Notes: generated by a model from the sequence alone, not told the origin. 64,000 nt of DNA from Arabidopsis thaliana (GCF_000001735.4 NC_003074.8:6944101-7008100); one strand, 5' to 3'. Counted from the first letter of the stretch, positions 13,598 through 26,147 are shown. Numbers and translations: made by a program.

Positions 13598-14580
13598 TTC
13601 CATTTTTTAACCCAAAATTTCAAAATTTTATATGATAAAAAAAAAAGTCAAATTTTGGCTTAAAGATACTGACATTGATTATAAGGAAAGTAAAATTAAT
13701 AAATTTTGGCTTAAAGACGATGTAAAAGAGTTGCTTCCAGCCTTGACATGACGTGTTATCATTCTTAAAATGAATGATAGTAAGATATTTGTGTACATTT
13801 TTTTTCCTCATTTGTGTACATTATAATTTGAAGAATTTCTAAATTCTATTTTTTTCGCCAATTTTGGAGAGTCATGTTTGTCTTCTAATAAAAAATAGTA
13901 ATTAATATCTTAAATTCTTAGTAGGATATTAGAATAATGATACAATCAGAATTCGATACCTTTTTGTGTAAATTAAGCGATCTACTAAATGGCTATTCGA
14001 TTAAGAGAGTTTAGGAATAAACCATTATTACAAATCCGAAACCCATGGAGAAAATGGAAACGGTGGTGGGGACAACTTGGCGTGATGTAAAACCAAGATT
14101 CTCTAATTAAAAATTTTATTGGATATCCAAATCGAATATTCTTTTTTTACGTTCAAAAGTTCTTTGCACCGTCCACACGAGTTTTTTTTCCAGCCACAAG
14201 AAAATTCGTAAACTGTCTTCTTCGAAACTCTAGCGTGACAGCGTCTCAAACATTCAACTGGTATGAATCACACACGGTGTTGGAATATTTATTTTTAGTT
14301 TGGTGCATAATTCAATAGAAATCAAATCCCCTATATTAAAAATATTAAAACAGTCACAAGTTTATGCAAAACATCTAAGTATCTAACACACATAAGAAAT
14401 ATATCAAGATAAGAAAAAATGTCCGTATGACAGCAAATAAGTTGTCTTATTTTGAACCCATACTTAAATGGTATGGCTTTCTCTAGTTCGGTTCTTTATT
14501 TGAAGGCAGTAGTATATAATAAACATTATCATTTCTGTTTTTTTTTTGGGGTCATACAATAAAAATTGTGTTTCTTTTTT
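13598..14580. other. intergenic region, promoter side of the DUF829 gene
   Basis: AT-rich DNA without a supported gene. It must contain the promoter of the downstream hydrolase gene, whose leader starts near the CT-rich stretch at about 14590-14635. I see no further defined element. Confidence 0.6.
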
Positions 14581-14589
14581 GCCCTAAAC

Positions 14590-15543
14590 CAAAAATTTCA
14601 TCTCTCTTTTCCCTCTTCCCGTCTCTATCTCTCTGGTGAGTTTTTCTTCTCTCCTTTCTCCAATTCGTATTTTCTCTCAGATTCTTCAATTGTACGTTGA
14701 TTAATCTTCTGAAATTCGATTATTTATCGCACCCAATTTATACGCGGTTTTGGATTCTGGGGGAAAAAATGAGTTTTTTGGTTTCGGTCGGTTTATCATT
14801 GTCTTATTCGGTGCCTCTTCTCCCGTAGAATGGGAAGGTCGCCATCGCCACGTCGTGTTGCATTTCTTTTCGGGAGAAATTTATGCCATTGATTTTAGCT
14901 CTTTTAGGCTTTTTCTTAGTTTTTGGGAAAATTCTTGTGGTGGGTCCTTTGCAAATCTGGGGATTCAATCTCTTTTTTTTTCATTGTTCCATAGGTTTTT
15001 GAGGATACAAAATTTCATTGTTCATAGGTTTTTCTCATGATTTCTGGGGGAAGAGAATAAATAATTCCATCTATAAAAATCATCTTTTTTTCATTGTTGG
15101 AGGTGGGATCCTCATATGATTTTAGAGATCAAATAATAGAAGAGAAGAGAAAAGCTTGTTTCTTTTCCCCTTTGTGTCAACATCATACGAAATCGTTTCT
15201 TTTAGTATCAAGCTTCAAAGAGATGTTTTGACTTGAAACGATTGTTGTCTTGCAGAGAAGCGTTTTTTCGGTGGAGAGAAAGAGAGATTTGACTCTGTCA
15301 AGTTATTAGTACATTGAGGTCGGGCTGTCAAAACTTGACAGCCCGAGTTTGAAGCTTCCAGGTAATTTACACCATGTCCTTACAATCTTGGACTCTTACA
15401 CGCGTTTTAAACATGTGTGTTTGTTTATGTTTGTGTGTCTATACTTATTACAAATCTATCTCATCTTATATAACAGGACTCTTTTTCTATTAATGAGATT
15501 GGTATGCTAGATTTGGAGTGTATTGGATTAGATTGTGGCGATC
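14590..15543 (+). promoter_or_regulatory. 5' leader of the DUF829 hydrolase gene, probably with two introns and a hairpin
   Basis: The CT-rich start area ends at a plausible donor near 14635 (CTCTG|GTGAG). A leader exon can be placed at about 15256-15361 (acceptor TCTTGCAG, donor TTCCAG|GTAATT), and a second acceptor lies at about 15477 (ATAACAG). That leader exon contains the perfect hairpin at 15320-15346. Short upstream ATG frames occur before the main start. The intron structure is inferred from splice consensus only. Confidence 0.45.
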
Positions 15544-17267
15544 ATGGGTTCTTTGTCTGGGATCATTCAACGGCCACTTGTTGCTGCTGCTGCTGTGATT
15601 ACAGCTTCTGTGTCTGCAGATGTCTCTGAGAGGTTCTCATCTCTTAGATCACTAGTTCGAGGTTCTGAATCAGAGCAGATTGCTCCTTCAGTGTCTGGTT
15701 TAGTTCAGGAAGAAAGGTCCTTGTGGGTTTCTCAAGTCTCGGCCTCCAAGCTTGCAGATTTATCTTTTGTGTCGAGGATTTGTGTTCCTGTACCAAATGT
15801 TGATCTCCTAGCTTCTAATCCTAGCTGTAGTCTCGCTACTTCTGTTACTTCTCTGTCCGCTCTTCGTAGTGTTTATCAGTCTGCAGAGTTGGCTAAAGCA
15901 TCGAAACCGGTTGCATTCACAATCGGTGCCTCACTTGTGGTTCCTGATATTTCCTACAGATGGCATTTACCTGAGCCTAGTGCAGTCGATATGTCTGGTT
16001 CTTCGAGTTGTGTGTCTGAAAAGAATAGAACTGTTGTGGTTTTGCTTGGATGGCTTGGATCAAAGCAGAAGCATCTGAAGAAATATGCTGATTGGTACAC
16101 TTCAAAGGGTTACCATGTCATTACATTTACTCTTCCGATGAATGAGATTATGAGTTATCAAGTTGGAGGGAAAGCAGAGAAGAACATCGAGTCGCTGGTT
16201 AATCACTTGGCTGATTGGTTGGATGAAGAGCAAAAGAAAAATCTCGTCTTTCACACCTTCAGCAACACCGGGTGGTTAACGTGAGTTTAATATCTCTGTT
16301 TTTTTCATGTGCTTACATAGTTACATGGCGGTTTTACATTTTACTAAGCGAGTTTCTCATCTATGCAGATATGGAGCCATTTTGGAAAAGTTTCAGAAGC
16401 AAGATTCATCATTGATGGGAAGAGTTAAAGGTTGCATAGTGGACTCAGCTCCTGTTGCTGCTGCAGATCCTACGGTAAGCGATGATTCTTGCATTCATAG
16501 CCATGTTTATATGGTCATTTGGCTTGTGCTAAATCATAGGCTTGGATACCTGATTTGCTAGACGCTGATGGGTGCTATTCTTTTTATAGATTTCTGCACT
16601 ATTCGCTTGAACTTTCTGGATACTAATTTGGCTTTGTTAAAACAGGTATGGGCATCAGGTTTCTCAGCTGCGTTCTTGAAGAAAAGCAGTGTAGCCACTA
16701 AAGGATCTGCGAGCTCATCATATGAGTCAAACGGTATAAACATCTCCCAGCCTAAACCCGCTGCAACAGAAACAGCTTTGCTTTTGGTTCTTGAAAAGTT
16801 CTTTGCGGTGATTCTAAATCTTCCCAAAGTAAACAGGTAACATACAATAAAACTCCGCGTTTCGTCACTCATTCTTTTACCCAAATCCTATGATTTCACA
16901 CTAACAAATGCGGGCAATCATATCTCTTCACTCATTCTTGTCACCCATATCCTATGATTTCACACTAACAAATGCGTGCAATCATATTTTTAACAGGAGA
17001 CTTGCCGATGTTCTTGACACATTATCAACAGCACAACCAAGTTGTCCACAGTTATACATTTACAGCTCTGCAGACAGAGTTATACCGGTGGAACAAGTTG
17101 AATCATTCATTGTAGAGCAGAGGAAAGCAGGACATGAGGTCCGTGCTTGCAACTTCATATCTTCACCTCATGTAGACCATTTCCGGAGTAACCCAGAACT
17201 GTATACAGCTGAGCTCAACCATTTCATGAACAACTTTGTCCTTTCTTGCTGCCACCATTCTTCATAG
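15544..17267 (+). CDS. DUF829/TMEM53-family alpha/beta hydrolase-like protein, 434 aa, 4 exons
   Basis: Predicted alpha/beta-hydrolase fold protein of the DUF829 (TMEM53-like) family. The substrate is unknown. Exons: 15544-16280, 16369-16474, 16646-16836, 16997-17267 (1305 nt). The start is the ATG at 15544, since the open frame three codons upstream begins with GTG. Residues 1-160 are a serine-rich, poorly conserved N-terminal part. The hydrolase-like core starts near residue 161 with a VVVLLGW strand. A nucleophile-elbow-like HTFSNTG follows, with its serine near 240. Late in the protein are an SSADRVIP loop and an HVDHF segment that could supply the acid and the histidine. The third intron holds a 63-bp tandem duplication. 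Matches the locus I know as At3g19970. The fold is well supported, the activity is not. Confidence 0.92.
16866..16987 (+). repeat. 63-bp direct tandem duplication inside an intron
   Basis: Positions 16866-16923 and 16929-16987 are near-identical direct copies running from CACTCATTC to CAATCATAT, with a handful of differences. Both lie in the third intron of the DUF829 gene, just before its acceptor at 16996. Confidence 0.9.
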
Positions 17268-17907
17268 CGACTTCCACAAGTGTTGTTGTTGCTAACCATT
17301 TTTGGGGTCCTTTTAACTCTTATACAAGAAAGAGAAAAATAGTTACTGATTGATGATTCTTTTTGGTTTGGATTGGTTTATAGATTCAAATTCATTATTC
17401 CTTTGTAAATTGTTGGATATTGTACATTTAGGAGAATGAAGATTCAAGAAAGTGACGTCCTTGTCCTTTGTAGTGGAGATTTGGATCTTATGGTTGTCTT
17501 TTGTTATTTGTTCAAAGAGGGTTGTTAAGAACCCAATCATAAAGTTTTTGGCAATTCTCATAATTTTTAGAAGTATGAGGGATCACAATCGTATTTCTTA
17601 TGAGACGCTGGTTCGTCAACGATTGCGTTTTGACAAACGCAAAAGTTTGATTTGCGTTGGAAGCGGCAGAGATCGATCTGGGATCTTTTTTTCTTTTTGC
17701 CGTATGTGTCATTTTGTGAAACTCGAACCTCTCATTCTCTCTTTCATCTCCTCCTCTTACGTAACCCTAACGAAGTCGAAGATTCTCTGGTAGATCTATC
17801 TCGATTCGATTCGATTCCTCTTTTTTCCCAGAAAAGTCGCTATTGAAATCGAACGAAAGTGTTGAAGATTTTACCAGTCAGAGGTATATATATATAGAGA
17901 GAGAGTT
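17268..17907. other. intergenic spacer and FYPP3 5' leader
   Basis: Contains the 3' untranslated end of the DUF829 gene and the promoter and leader of FYPP3. A telo-box-like AACCCTAA lies at 17763-17770, a motif common upstream of plant housekeeping genes. A GA-rich and TA-rich stretch (17884-17906) directly precedes the FYPP3 start codon. No additional gene seen. Confidence 0.6.
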
Positions 17908-20661
17908 ATGGATTTGGATCAATGGATTTCCAAGGTTAAAGATGGTCAGCATCTCTCCGAAGACGAGCTTCAGCTTCTCTGCGAATACGTACGCCTTCTT
18001 CTTCTTCTTCTTCTTACTTGATTTCTTCTCTTGGTCGATTAAGCTTCTTGTGCTCTTCTCTGCTTGGTTTGATCTGTATTTATATACCTTAGTGGAACGT
18101 GACTTCGATCTGGTCTGTAGTGATTTTAGGATTTTTCTTTCTTTTCAACTATGGAGGCATCAATTTTGTAGTTTAGATACCATTTTATGGTCTCCTTTCT
18201 CAGCGATTGATTTATAGATTTGCGAAGATGAATCATGGTGTTAACCAGAAGATGTTTATCATAATGTTATACAGGTGAAAGAGATTCTGATTGAGGAGTC
18301 AAACGTACAGCCTGTAAACAGTCCAGTCACCGTATGTGGTGATATCCATGGCCAGTTTCATGATCTTATGAAGCTTTTTCAGACCGGAGGTCATGTTCCC
18401 GACACCAATTACATTTTTATGGTACCGAGTTTTCTTTTGTGGTGTCTTGTATGACATATTGATATGAAATTATGAATACAATCATAATCTGGTGTGGGAA
18501 ATTCGCAGGGGGACTTCGTGGATAGAGGTTACAACAGCCTTGAAGTCTTCACTATTCTTTTACTTCTTAAAGCTAGGTAAGGTGCTCATAAATGTTCTGG
18601 AGATTCCTGTTATCATTGAATCTTTGCCTTTAAGTTTTTTTTTGTTCGTGCTTAATACGAACTTATTGTTTATTAAGCAATTAATCTTGATAATTATTTA
18701 TCTTTCTTTGGAAGAAATAGTCCCAGTAACGTATTGCATTCAAAATTAGTCCAAACGAGAATGATATTGTTTCTTTAGCATCTCATGTTTCTCTGTTCTT
18801 TGTATTCTAATATGTAGATATCCAGCCAATATTACACTTTTGCGCGGAAATCATGAAAGTAGGCAGCTAACGCAGGTATGTGTTATTCTGTTCCACTTAT
18901 ATCTATTATTCTGCTTTTCACGCTGTTCCTAGGAGGTAAGCAATGTTGATTATCTTCTCGTTGTTACAGCAGGGTTTTGAAAGTTCTGATTTTGTACTAC
19001 ATGTGGCAATGTCATGTCAGATGTAGACATCGATGTTAGCTAAGATGCATTTTATGTGAATCAAGTATTGGAAAGCTAATTTCAGAAGGTGCTTCATATA
19101 GTACCAGTCTCCTTTTTAGCATGTGTGTAATCCTTAGTGTTCTAGTTGATACATAGGTTTTTAAGGAAGAAAGTGTGGTGATAATTTTGTATTTGAATGC
19201 ATTCCTGGCAAACCTTTACTAAGACTTAGTCTGCAATCATACCTCTTAAAGTGCAATTCAAATATGCATTTCGTGAATCTGCTGACTAGATGATCAAAAT
19301 TATACATGGATTCTCGACATTGAACTCCTTTATAACACAGAACCATTTGATTTACTTTTTTAGGTGTATGGTTTCTATGACGAATGCCAGAGGAAGTATG
19401 GTAACGCTAATGCGTGGCGATATTGCACAGATGTTTTTGACTATCTTACCCTGTCAGCTATTATAGATGGCACAGTAAGTGATTTCTTAGCAACTTGGCA
19501 TTGTTGATGAGAACACATATAGCTGTATGTTATACTAAAATAGTTTGCTTTGTCTAGGTTCTATGTGTTCACGGTGGCCTTTCCCCGGATGTCCGGACAA
19601 TTGATCAGGTTAAACTCTGCTTTTATTGCTTGTGGCTTTCACCCGTCAATTATGCTTCTAGCTTGGCATGTTATTAAGGTCCTCCACTCACATAGATTTG
19701 CTGTGGGCTCTAGATAAGACTGATCGAGCGAAATTGCGAAATTCCTCATGAAGGGCCCTTTTGCGATCTTATGTGGAGTGATCCTGAAGATATTGAAACA
19801 TGGGCGGTTAGTCCACGTGGAGCTGGTTGGCTTTTCGGATCCAGGGTTACCACTGAGGTATGTTTACTTTCTCAAAAGCTTGAATTGATACTGTAACTAA
19901 GAAATTAATTTCACATCTCTGATCTTTGGTTCTGGCTTCTTGTGCAGTTTAACCATATCAACAAGCTGGATCTAGTATGCCGCGCGCACCAACTTGTACA
20001 AGAAGGTCTTAAGTACATGTTCCAAGATAAAGGCCTTGTAACTGTGAGTGTCCTGCTTCTAATGAATTGATATTTTTTATTAGTGGGCGTTTTGAAACTC
20101 TGCTTAGTGATTGTTAATTTTGTTTTGTTTGTGAAGGTATGGTCTGCACCTAATTACTGTTACCGCTGTGGGAATGTCGCTTCTATATTGAGTTTCAATG
20201 ACAACATGGTGAGCCTCTCTTAGTCTTTCCTAAATGAATACTCTAATCTTCTCTGTCAGCAAGAAGGGATTCTATTACTTCAGTGATTTTAATCATTTCT
20301 TTTAAGATTCTACTCTATCAAAATATGTACACTCTTGTTGATTTGCTATGTGCCTCTTTGAATTAATGGATCTAGGAAGATTATAGAAAGTAATTTAGAG
20401 AATTTAAATCAAGTAAGCCATGTGCAATGAGGTTTGAATATCTGTGTGAGCCATAGATTCTGTTTCTGCATTTGTAGTGGATTTTCATTGACCATAGATT
20501 CAAGCTGTCTGTGCTACTAGGATCCTCCTTCCTGCATGGGTTAGTGATGAAATCGATTGAAATGTTTGTATTACCAGGAAAGGGAAGTGAAGTTCTTCAC
20601 AGAGACAGAAGAGAACAATCAAATGAGAGGGCCAAGGACTGGAGTTCCGTATTTCCTATGA
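17908..20661 (+). CDS. FYPP3: PP6-type serine/threonine protein phosphatase catalytic subunit FYPP3, 303 aa, 10 exons
   Basis: Catalytic subunit of protein phosphatase 6 (phytochrome-associated phosphatase 3). In Arabidopsis, PP6 is known to act on PIN auxin carriers, ABI5 and phytochrome signalling. Exons: 17908-17988, 18275-18421, 18509-18576, 18818-18875, 19364-19474, 19558-19608, 19714-19857, 19948-20043, 20137-20208, 20578-20661 (912 nt). The PPP-family metal-binding signatures are intact: GDIHGQ (residues 49-54), GDFVDRG (77-83) and RGNHE (108-112). The LCVHGGLSP motif and the [11 protein letters not shown] segment follow. The C-terminus PYFL fits the PP2A/PP4/PP6 tail that is methylated in this subfamily. 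The sequence is close to FYPP1, and the gene order fits FYPP3. Confidence 0.97.
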
Positions 20662-21570
20662 AGAATCACACTTATTATATTTGCTGTGATGATGAAGCCA
20701 TTGCTGCCATTGGCAATATGTTCAGTTCAATGTGGAAAAGGTTAATATATGATTATATATATTATCTACTGATGGGTTTCGCTTACTATCATTATTTTTG
20801 TCCTTTAGGTTACATTTCCCTTGTGAAAGTTACAAGTCAAACACTTTGGTAATAGTCTTAGTCATTTTGATTCTCTGCTCTCTTTTCTTTCCCCCAATCT
20901 TTCTTCTGTAATGTTATTTTTTTCATTGTTCACTTGTACTGTTTCCTCTGTTTTTGTTGTTGTTGTTGTGAAGATGACATTAATTCTAAAATAATCAAAC
21001 ATCGTTACAAATGGGACAGTATCGCAACAATAAATGAATACCTGTCGGTCTCGAGCTATTCAATCATTTCATTCGGCTTTTGGTGTGTTGCCTTTCAGAT
21101 CTATGATACAGATTGTTGTCTCAAGTAATGGAGAGAGGGGTAGTCCTTACAATAAAAAAAAAAAGTTATTATATGCAGTCATGAATGTGGTAAAAAGAAT
21201 TGCAATTTTTAGTTTGTAATTTTCAGTTAATTAATCTTCACTATATAACTACACTCCTATGAGTTGCTCAGTGAGTTGCATGCTTGTATGATTTAAAATT
21301 AATAGTAACTCTTTTTATTACAAAACAGTGAAACACTATGAGAAGTGGGGGAGTTCAGTTCTTGTTCTGTTTGCCGATGAACATCAATGTTGCTTGGTCA
21401 TCTAATAGAGGGAAATCATAAAATATTAACCTGGTGGTCCTGGTCAATGGTTTTTTTAAAAGAGTCATTGTTTAAGTCTTTTTTTTTTTTTTTTAATGCT
21501 AATAAAAAGGTTTAATCCTCCATGCTGGAGAAGCGATCATCATCAACCGAAAGAGAGTAATAGAGACAAA
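20662..21570. other. FYPP3 3' flank and promoter of the next gene
   Basis: No supported gene. Open frames here are short and not spliced to anything. A T-rich run at about 21478-21495 and an AT-rich stretch precede the next start codon. Confidence 0.6.
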
Positions 21571-23002
21571 ATGGGTTCATCATCATCTCCATCCCCGAAC
21601 GACGCCGTACTGGAATCAGCCCGACCTTTTCTCCGAGGAGAGCTTGAAAAGATCGACCCCAAACTCCCGTCGTTAATCGCCGTCCTCAAAAGCGTCGGTG
21701 CCGGCGAGTGTTGGCACAAACACGGAAGCTTCCTAGATCACTTAATCGATATCTACAAGATCCTCAAGCTATGGAAAGCTCCTGAATCCGTCTGTCTCTG
21801 TGGTCTATTCCACTCTGCTTACTCCAATTCCTATGTCAATTTAGCTATTTTCGATCCTTCCACTGGTCGTGACGTCGTCCGTGATCACGTCGGTGAAGCT
21901 GCCGAGTCGTTGATCCATCTCTTCTGCGTTGTACCGAGACAAACTCTGATTCACGATGAGCTTTTGTTTAAGTACTCTGATTGTGAGCTCGTTGAGCATC
22001 TTGATTGTTCTGAGGTTTCGTTGAGGAACGCAAAGGAGAAAGGGATTTTTGATGGAGATGAAGAGTGGAGGAAGAAGATTAATGCTTTGGTTCCTGAGAA
22101 CGGTGTTGTTGTGAAGCATATCAAGACAGGTGAAGAAATCGTTGTTTCGAGGAGAGTTGTTGGTGTTTTCTTGTTAATGACAATGGCGGATTTTAGTGAT
22201 CAGCTTTTTGGGTTCCAAGATGAGTTGTTCTGTAATCATGATGGGAGACTTGAGTTTAGAGGGAACAACGTGACTGCGTTGTGGCCTGGGAATGGGAAGC
22301 CTGGACTGTGGATGAATTCTAATTCGAGAATGGGAGCGATTTATAGTTTGATTGTGAGAGAAGAGGAGATTTTGATGGAAGAGAGGAGAAGGGCTTTTGG
22401 TTCTGGGTTTGAAGTGAGGAAGGAAAGAGATGAGGATATAGATCTTGTCGTGCCTCCAGTTTTCAGCTTCTGCACCAAGGTATTCTTAGTTAGCTAAATT
22501 GGTTCTGTCTCATGTCATGATCATTGGTGTTCCGGTGTCTAGGATTGTATCTTCTTTAATTTAGTAGCTTTCACACTTATTGGTAGTGGTAGGTAACTAT
22601 AGTGTCTTGATAGCTTCATATGTAATGGACCAGGTATTGGATGCAAAAGAGCAGATAGAAGCAAGGGAGATGTACTGGGAAGTTGTGAGCAGTGACACAA
22701 GCAAAGAAGGGTACTTGGAGAGAGCAGAGGAGAGATTGTTGGGTTGTATTGAGAAGAACCCATTTGTGGGAGAGCCACATGTGTTGTTGAGTCAAGTGTA
22801 CTTGGGAAAGAAGAGATTCAAAGAAGCAGAGAGAGAGGCAGAGAAAGGGCTTCTTCTGCTCTTGCAATGGGGAAGTCCTTGGGACAAGAGAATGTCATGG
22901 GAAGGTTGGATTGCTTGGGTTAGGGTTCTTCTCATGAAGTCACAGGATCAATCTTGGCCTGATGTTTCTTGGGGTATCTTGAACTTGGGTCTCGTGCGCT
23001 AA
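21571..23002 (+). CDS. conserved plant protein: HD-like DUF6817 domain plus TPR-like C-terminus, 425 aa, 2 exons
   Basis: Uncharacterised conserved protein at the position of At3g19990. Exons: 21571-22479 and 22634-23002 (1278 nt). I chose the ATG at 21571 (AAAATGGG context, serine-rich start). The in-frame ATG 75 bases upstream would add a leader with no recognisable conservation. Residues about 45-135 hold an H-x(3)-FLDHL-x(3)-YKILKLW segment and a GLFHSAY motif, resembling the DUF6817 / HD-domain-like family of bacterial and plant proteins. The second exon encodes paired amphipathic helices (ERLLGCIEKNPF, VLLSQVYLGKKRFKEAE) that look like tetratricopeptide repeats. Some annotations carry a ubiquitin-ligase label, but I see no RING, U-box or HECT domain. 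Molecular function unknown. Confidence 0.88.
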
Positions 23003-23584
23003 TAAGATTGTTCTTCACAACTTCCACATCCTTAATAATCATAAAGAATGTTTTAATAAAGAGATTAATAAAGGAAGCCATGTATGTATGTAGTAGATCA
23101 AGTCTTCTTGACATTGGTATGTCTGAAATATTATTAAGCCTTTCGGTCACTTTTTAAGAGTCTTGTTTCACCCAAATGAGAAGATAAGATTCTGATTAAC
23201 CACAAGACAACACACTTCCACAAACTACATTTTAAACCTGGTAAAAAATTTGACAATAGTAAAAAGATAGACCACTTTCATTGCATTTTTTTTATATAAA
23301 TAACTTCTACTGTATTAAATTGATTGGGATGCTCAAGAGTTTATTTAGCCGCTTAAGAGGTTGGAATTAATTAGGTGCAAGACAGGCGAACGAGGGGTCC
23401 CGACACGGTTCGAGATTAAGACCAAACCGGGAAAAACCAGAAAATGGTATAATTACAAAACCCTTACCAAGACTCGCCTCCAAGCTGAAGAAAACCCTTA
23501 ATTCTCTTTCTCTTGTTCCATTTCGTCCCATTTTGTTCTTTCTACTGTCGCCGTAAAGGATATTCAAAAGCGGTAGAGGCGGCG
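23003..23584. other. spacer and TOM40 promoter/leader
   Basis: 3' flank of the preceding gene, then the TOM40 promoter and leader. AAAACCCTTAA (about 23488-23500) near the leader start is telo-box-like. No other gene seen. Confidence 0.55.
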
Positions 23585-26147
23585 ATGGCGGATCTTTTAC
23601 CACCTCTTACGGCGGCACAAGTCGATGCTAAGACTAAAGTCGATGAGAAAGTCGATTACTCGAACCTCCCTTCTCCTGTTCCCTATGAGGAACTCCACCG
23701 TGAAGCTCTCAGTTCAGTATATCCTAAATCCCTTTTCCGATCTAGTTTTTCAATCGTCTTTCTTTCTTTTGCTTCCATTGTAACTTCAGTTGTATTCCTT
23801 GATATCTCTATTTGTTGTTTCTTGATCTGGAGATAAAATGAGTGTGGCTTTGAGTGCATTGTATTGGACTGTTTGAGATTTAGCTTTCTTCTGTTTGAAT
23901 TGGGTAAAGTCTAGCACATTAGTCGTTTCTAATTGTTTTTCATGTATCATTTCATGGTCTTAGGAGATTTACATACAATAGAAATGATATAAAATGATTA
24001 AGATTGTTCAATTGATCTGGATTAGATTCTGTGAACCGATTTTGCCTGCGTCAGAGTGAGTCAAAATTCATTTCTCAGACAGAACTAGAAGATGACAACG
24101 GCCACATAAAGTTTGTGATGTCTTAATCCATATGGTTAAGTATGTGTGATGAAGCATTTAGATTTTTGGTTTTCTTTGTTTTTTAACTGGTTTGATTTTG
24201 CTTTGCAGTGTCTTTAAAGTCGGACAATTTTGAGGGTTTACGCTTCGACTTTACCAGGGCGTTGAATCAGAAGTTTTCTCTCAGTCATAGGTATGTAGCT
24301 TGTATTTATAGTTATTGTTGTACCATCTATTTATTTGTGGTCTTCGCTAAGCATGTGTACTGATGGTTAAACAGTGTAATGATGGGGCCAACCGAAGTTC
24401 CTGCTCAGTCACCTGAAACTACTATCAAAATTCCAACAGCCCATTATGAGTTTGGTGCCAATTATTATGACCCAAAGGTAACGTTTTTGGTAATCAGCTG
24501 TTTTAATATTTTTATTGTCATGAAAAATATGTGAAAATGACAAAGTAAATATGCAGTTGCTGCTCATCGGAAGGGTAATGACTGATGGTAGACTAAATGC
24601 GAGACTGAAAGCAGATTTAACTGATAAGTTAGTTGTGAAGGCGAATGCTCTGGTAAGTACCACAACTTTAGAAAATCTGTTTTTTCTAGGTGTAGCTGGA
24701 AATTACGTTCGTTCTCTCTGTAATATTGTGTTTGTCATCTTTGTTTACTTTCTTTACCAGATAACAAATGAGGAACATATGTCACAAGCAATGTTCAACT
24801 TTGATTACATGGTATGAAAATTCTCTGTATATAATAATTTCCTATCCTTGTGATGTACCTTTTTATTATACAGTATTTGGTTCATTGAGTTTTTTTAACT
24901 GTTTTTATCTCACATTTATGTAGGGATCAGACTACAGAGCTCAGCTTCAACTTGGACAGAGTGCCCTAATTGGAGCAACTTATATCCAGGTAAGTTTGAC
25001 TTGTCCCGTGCTACAGTGGAAACTTTCTAGATTTTTCTGTGTAGTCAAATAGCCAGGGAAAGGTTACTAACCATCTCTGAGTGTTTTAACCGTGTACTGT
25101 TTGCCTTGATTCGTCTAGCTGTGACATAGATGAGAGGTGAACCTTACGTCGTTCTATTAGACTTTGTGATTATGTCATGCTTAGTTTCTGTGGTCAAAGT
25201 TATATATATATCTTTTATCTGTGGGCAGTCTTTCTTTTGATCAGTAATAGTTAAAATTTTAAGTAAGGAATGTATCTGTTTTTTTCTATTCATTAAATTA
25301 TCATAATTTTTTTGTACAGAGTGTTACAAACCATTTATCCTTGGGTGGTGAAATTTTCTGGGCTGGTGTGCCTCGGAAGTCGGGAATAGGCTATGCTGCT
25401 AGATACGAGACAGATAAAATGGTAGTGCTTCATCTCAGTTGGTTTATTATACAAATTGCAAGGTTCAAAAACTCAGTTAGCTGAAAGTAGATCAGAATTT
25501 TGAACACTTTGAGTTTATATACCCATCATATTAAGAACTGTTCTTGATGAACAGGTTGCTTCTGGTCAAGTTGCTAGCACGGGTGCTGTTGTTATGAACT
25601 ATGTTCAGAAGATTTCAGATAAGGTGATGTACCGTTCTCATTTGATTGCATCTTAAAACCTTGTAGAGTTGAGAGATATATCATGACACATTCAATCTTT
25701 TTCATGAATCATGACACACAGGTGTCACTTGCCACTGATTTCATGTACAACTACTTTTCAAGAGATGTAACAGCTAGTGTGGGTTATGACTATATGCTTA
25801 GACAGGTAAGTAACATTGCCATATTTTCCCTGGATTGTAAGTGAATTGAAAACAAGCAACAAAAGAACATTCTAAATCCGTATTATTCTAATAATATGGG
25901 TTTTGTTTCAGGCTCGTGTGCGGGGTAAGATCGATTCAAACGGTGTTGCATCCGCTCTCCTTGAAGAAAGATTGAGTATGGGACTCAATTTTCTTCTTTC
26001 TGCAGAGGTACACAAATGATCTGCTACTTAGATTTCCGCTGGTTCCTGTATTGATTCTCCTTTAAAACTCTGGTTTCGTTTTGTTCGATCCAGCTGGATC
26101 ATAAGAAGAAGGACTACAAGTTTGGTTTCGGATTAACAGTTGGTTAA
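23585..26147 (+). CDS. TOM40: mitochondrial outer-membrane import pore TOM40, 309 aa, 11 exons
   Basis: Channel-forming subunit of the TOM complex. It is a porin-like beta-barrel through which nearly all nuclear-encoded mitochondrial preproteins cross the outer membrane. Exons: 23585-23711, 24209-24290, 24375-24477, 24557-24652, 24761-24811, 24924-24989, 25320-25421, 25555-25623, 25722-25805, 25912-26007, 26094-26147 (930 nt). A hydrophilic N-terminal segment (residues 1-45) precedes the barrel strands, with recurrent alternating patterns such as [20 protein letters not shown] and YEFGANYY. The protein ends KFGFGLTVG, a terminal beta-signal-like strand as in other Tom40 proteins. The first donor is A|GTTCAG, a weak consensus fixed by reading frame. 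Plant Tom40 is the expected length. This copy is TOM40-1 by gene order. Confidence 0.96.

Noticed and set aside
15535..15543. N-terminal extension of the DUF829 protein by three codons
   Set aside because: Starts with GTG; plant nuclear genes start at ATG, and the ATG at 15544 is used instead.
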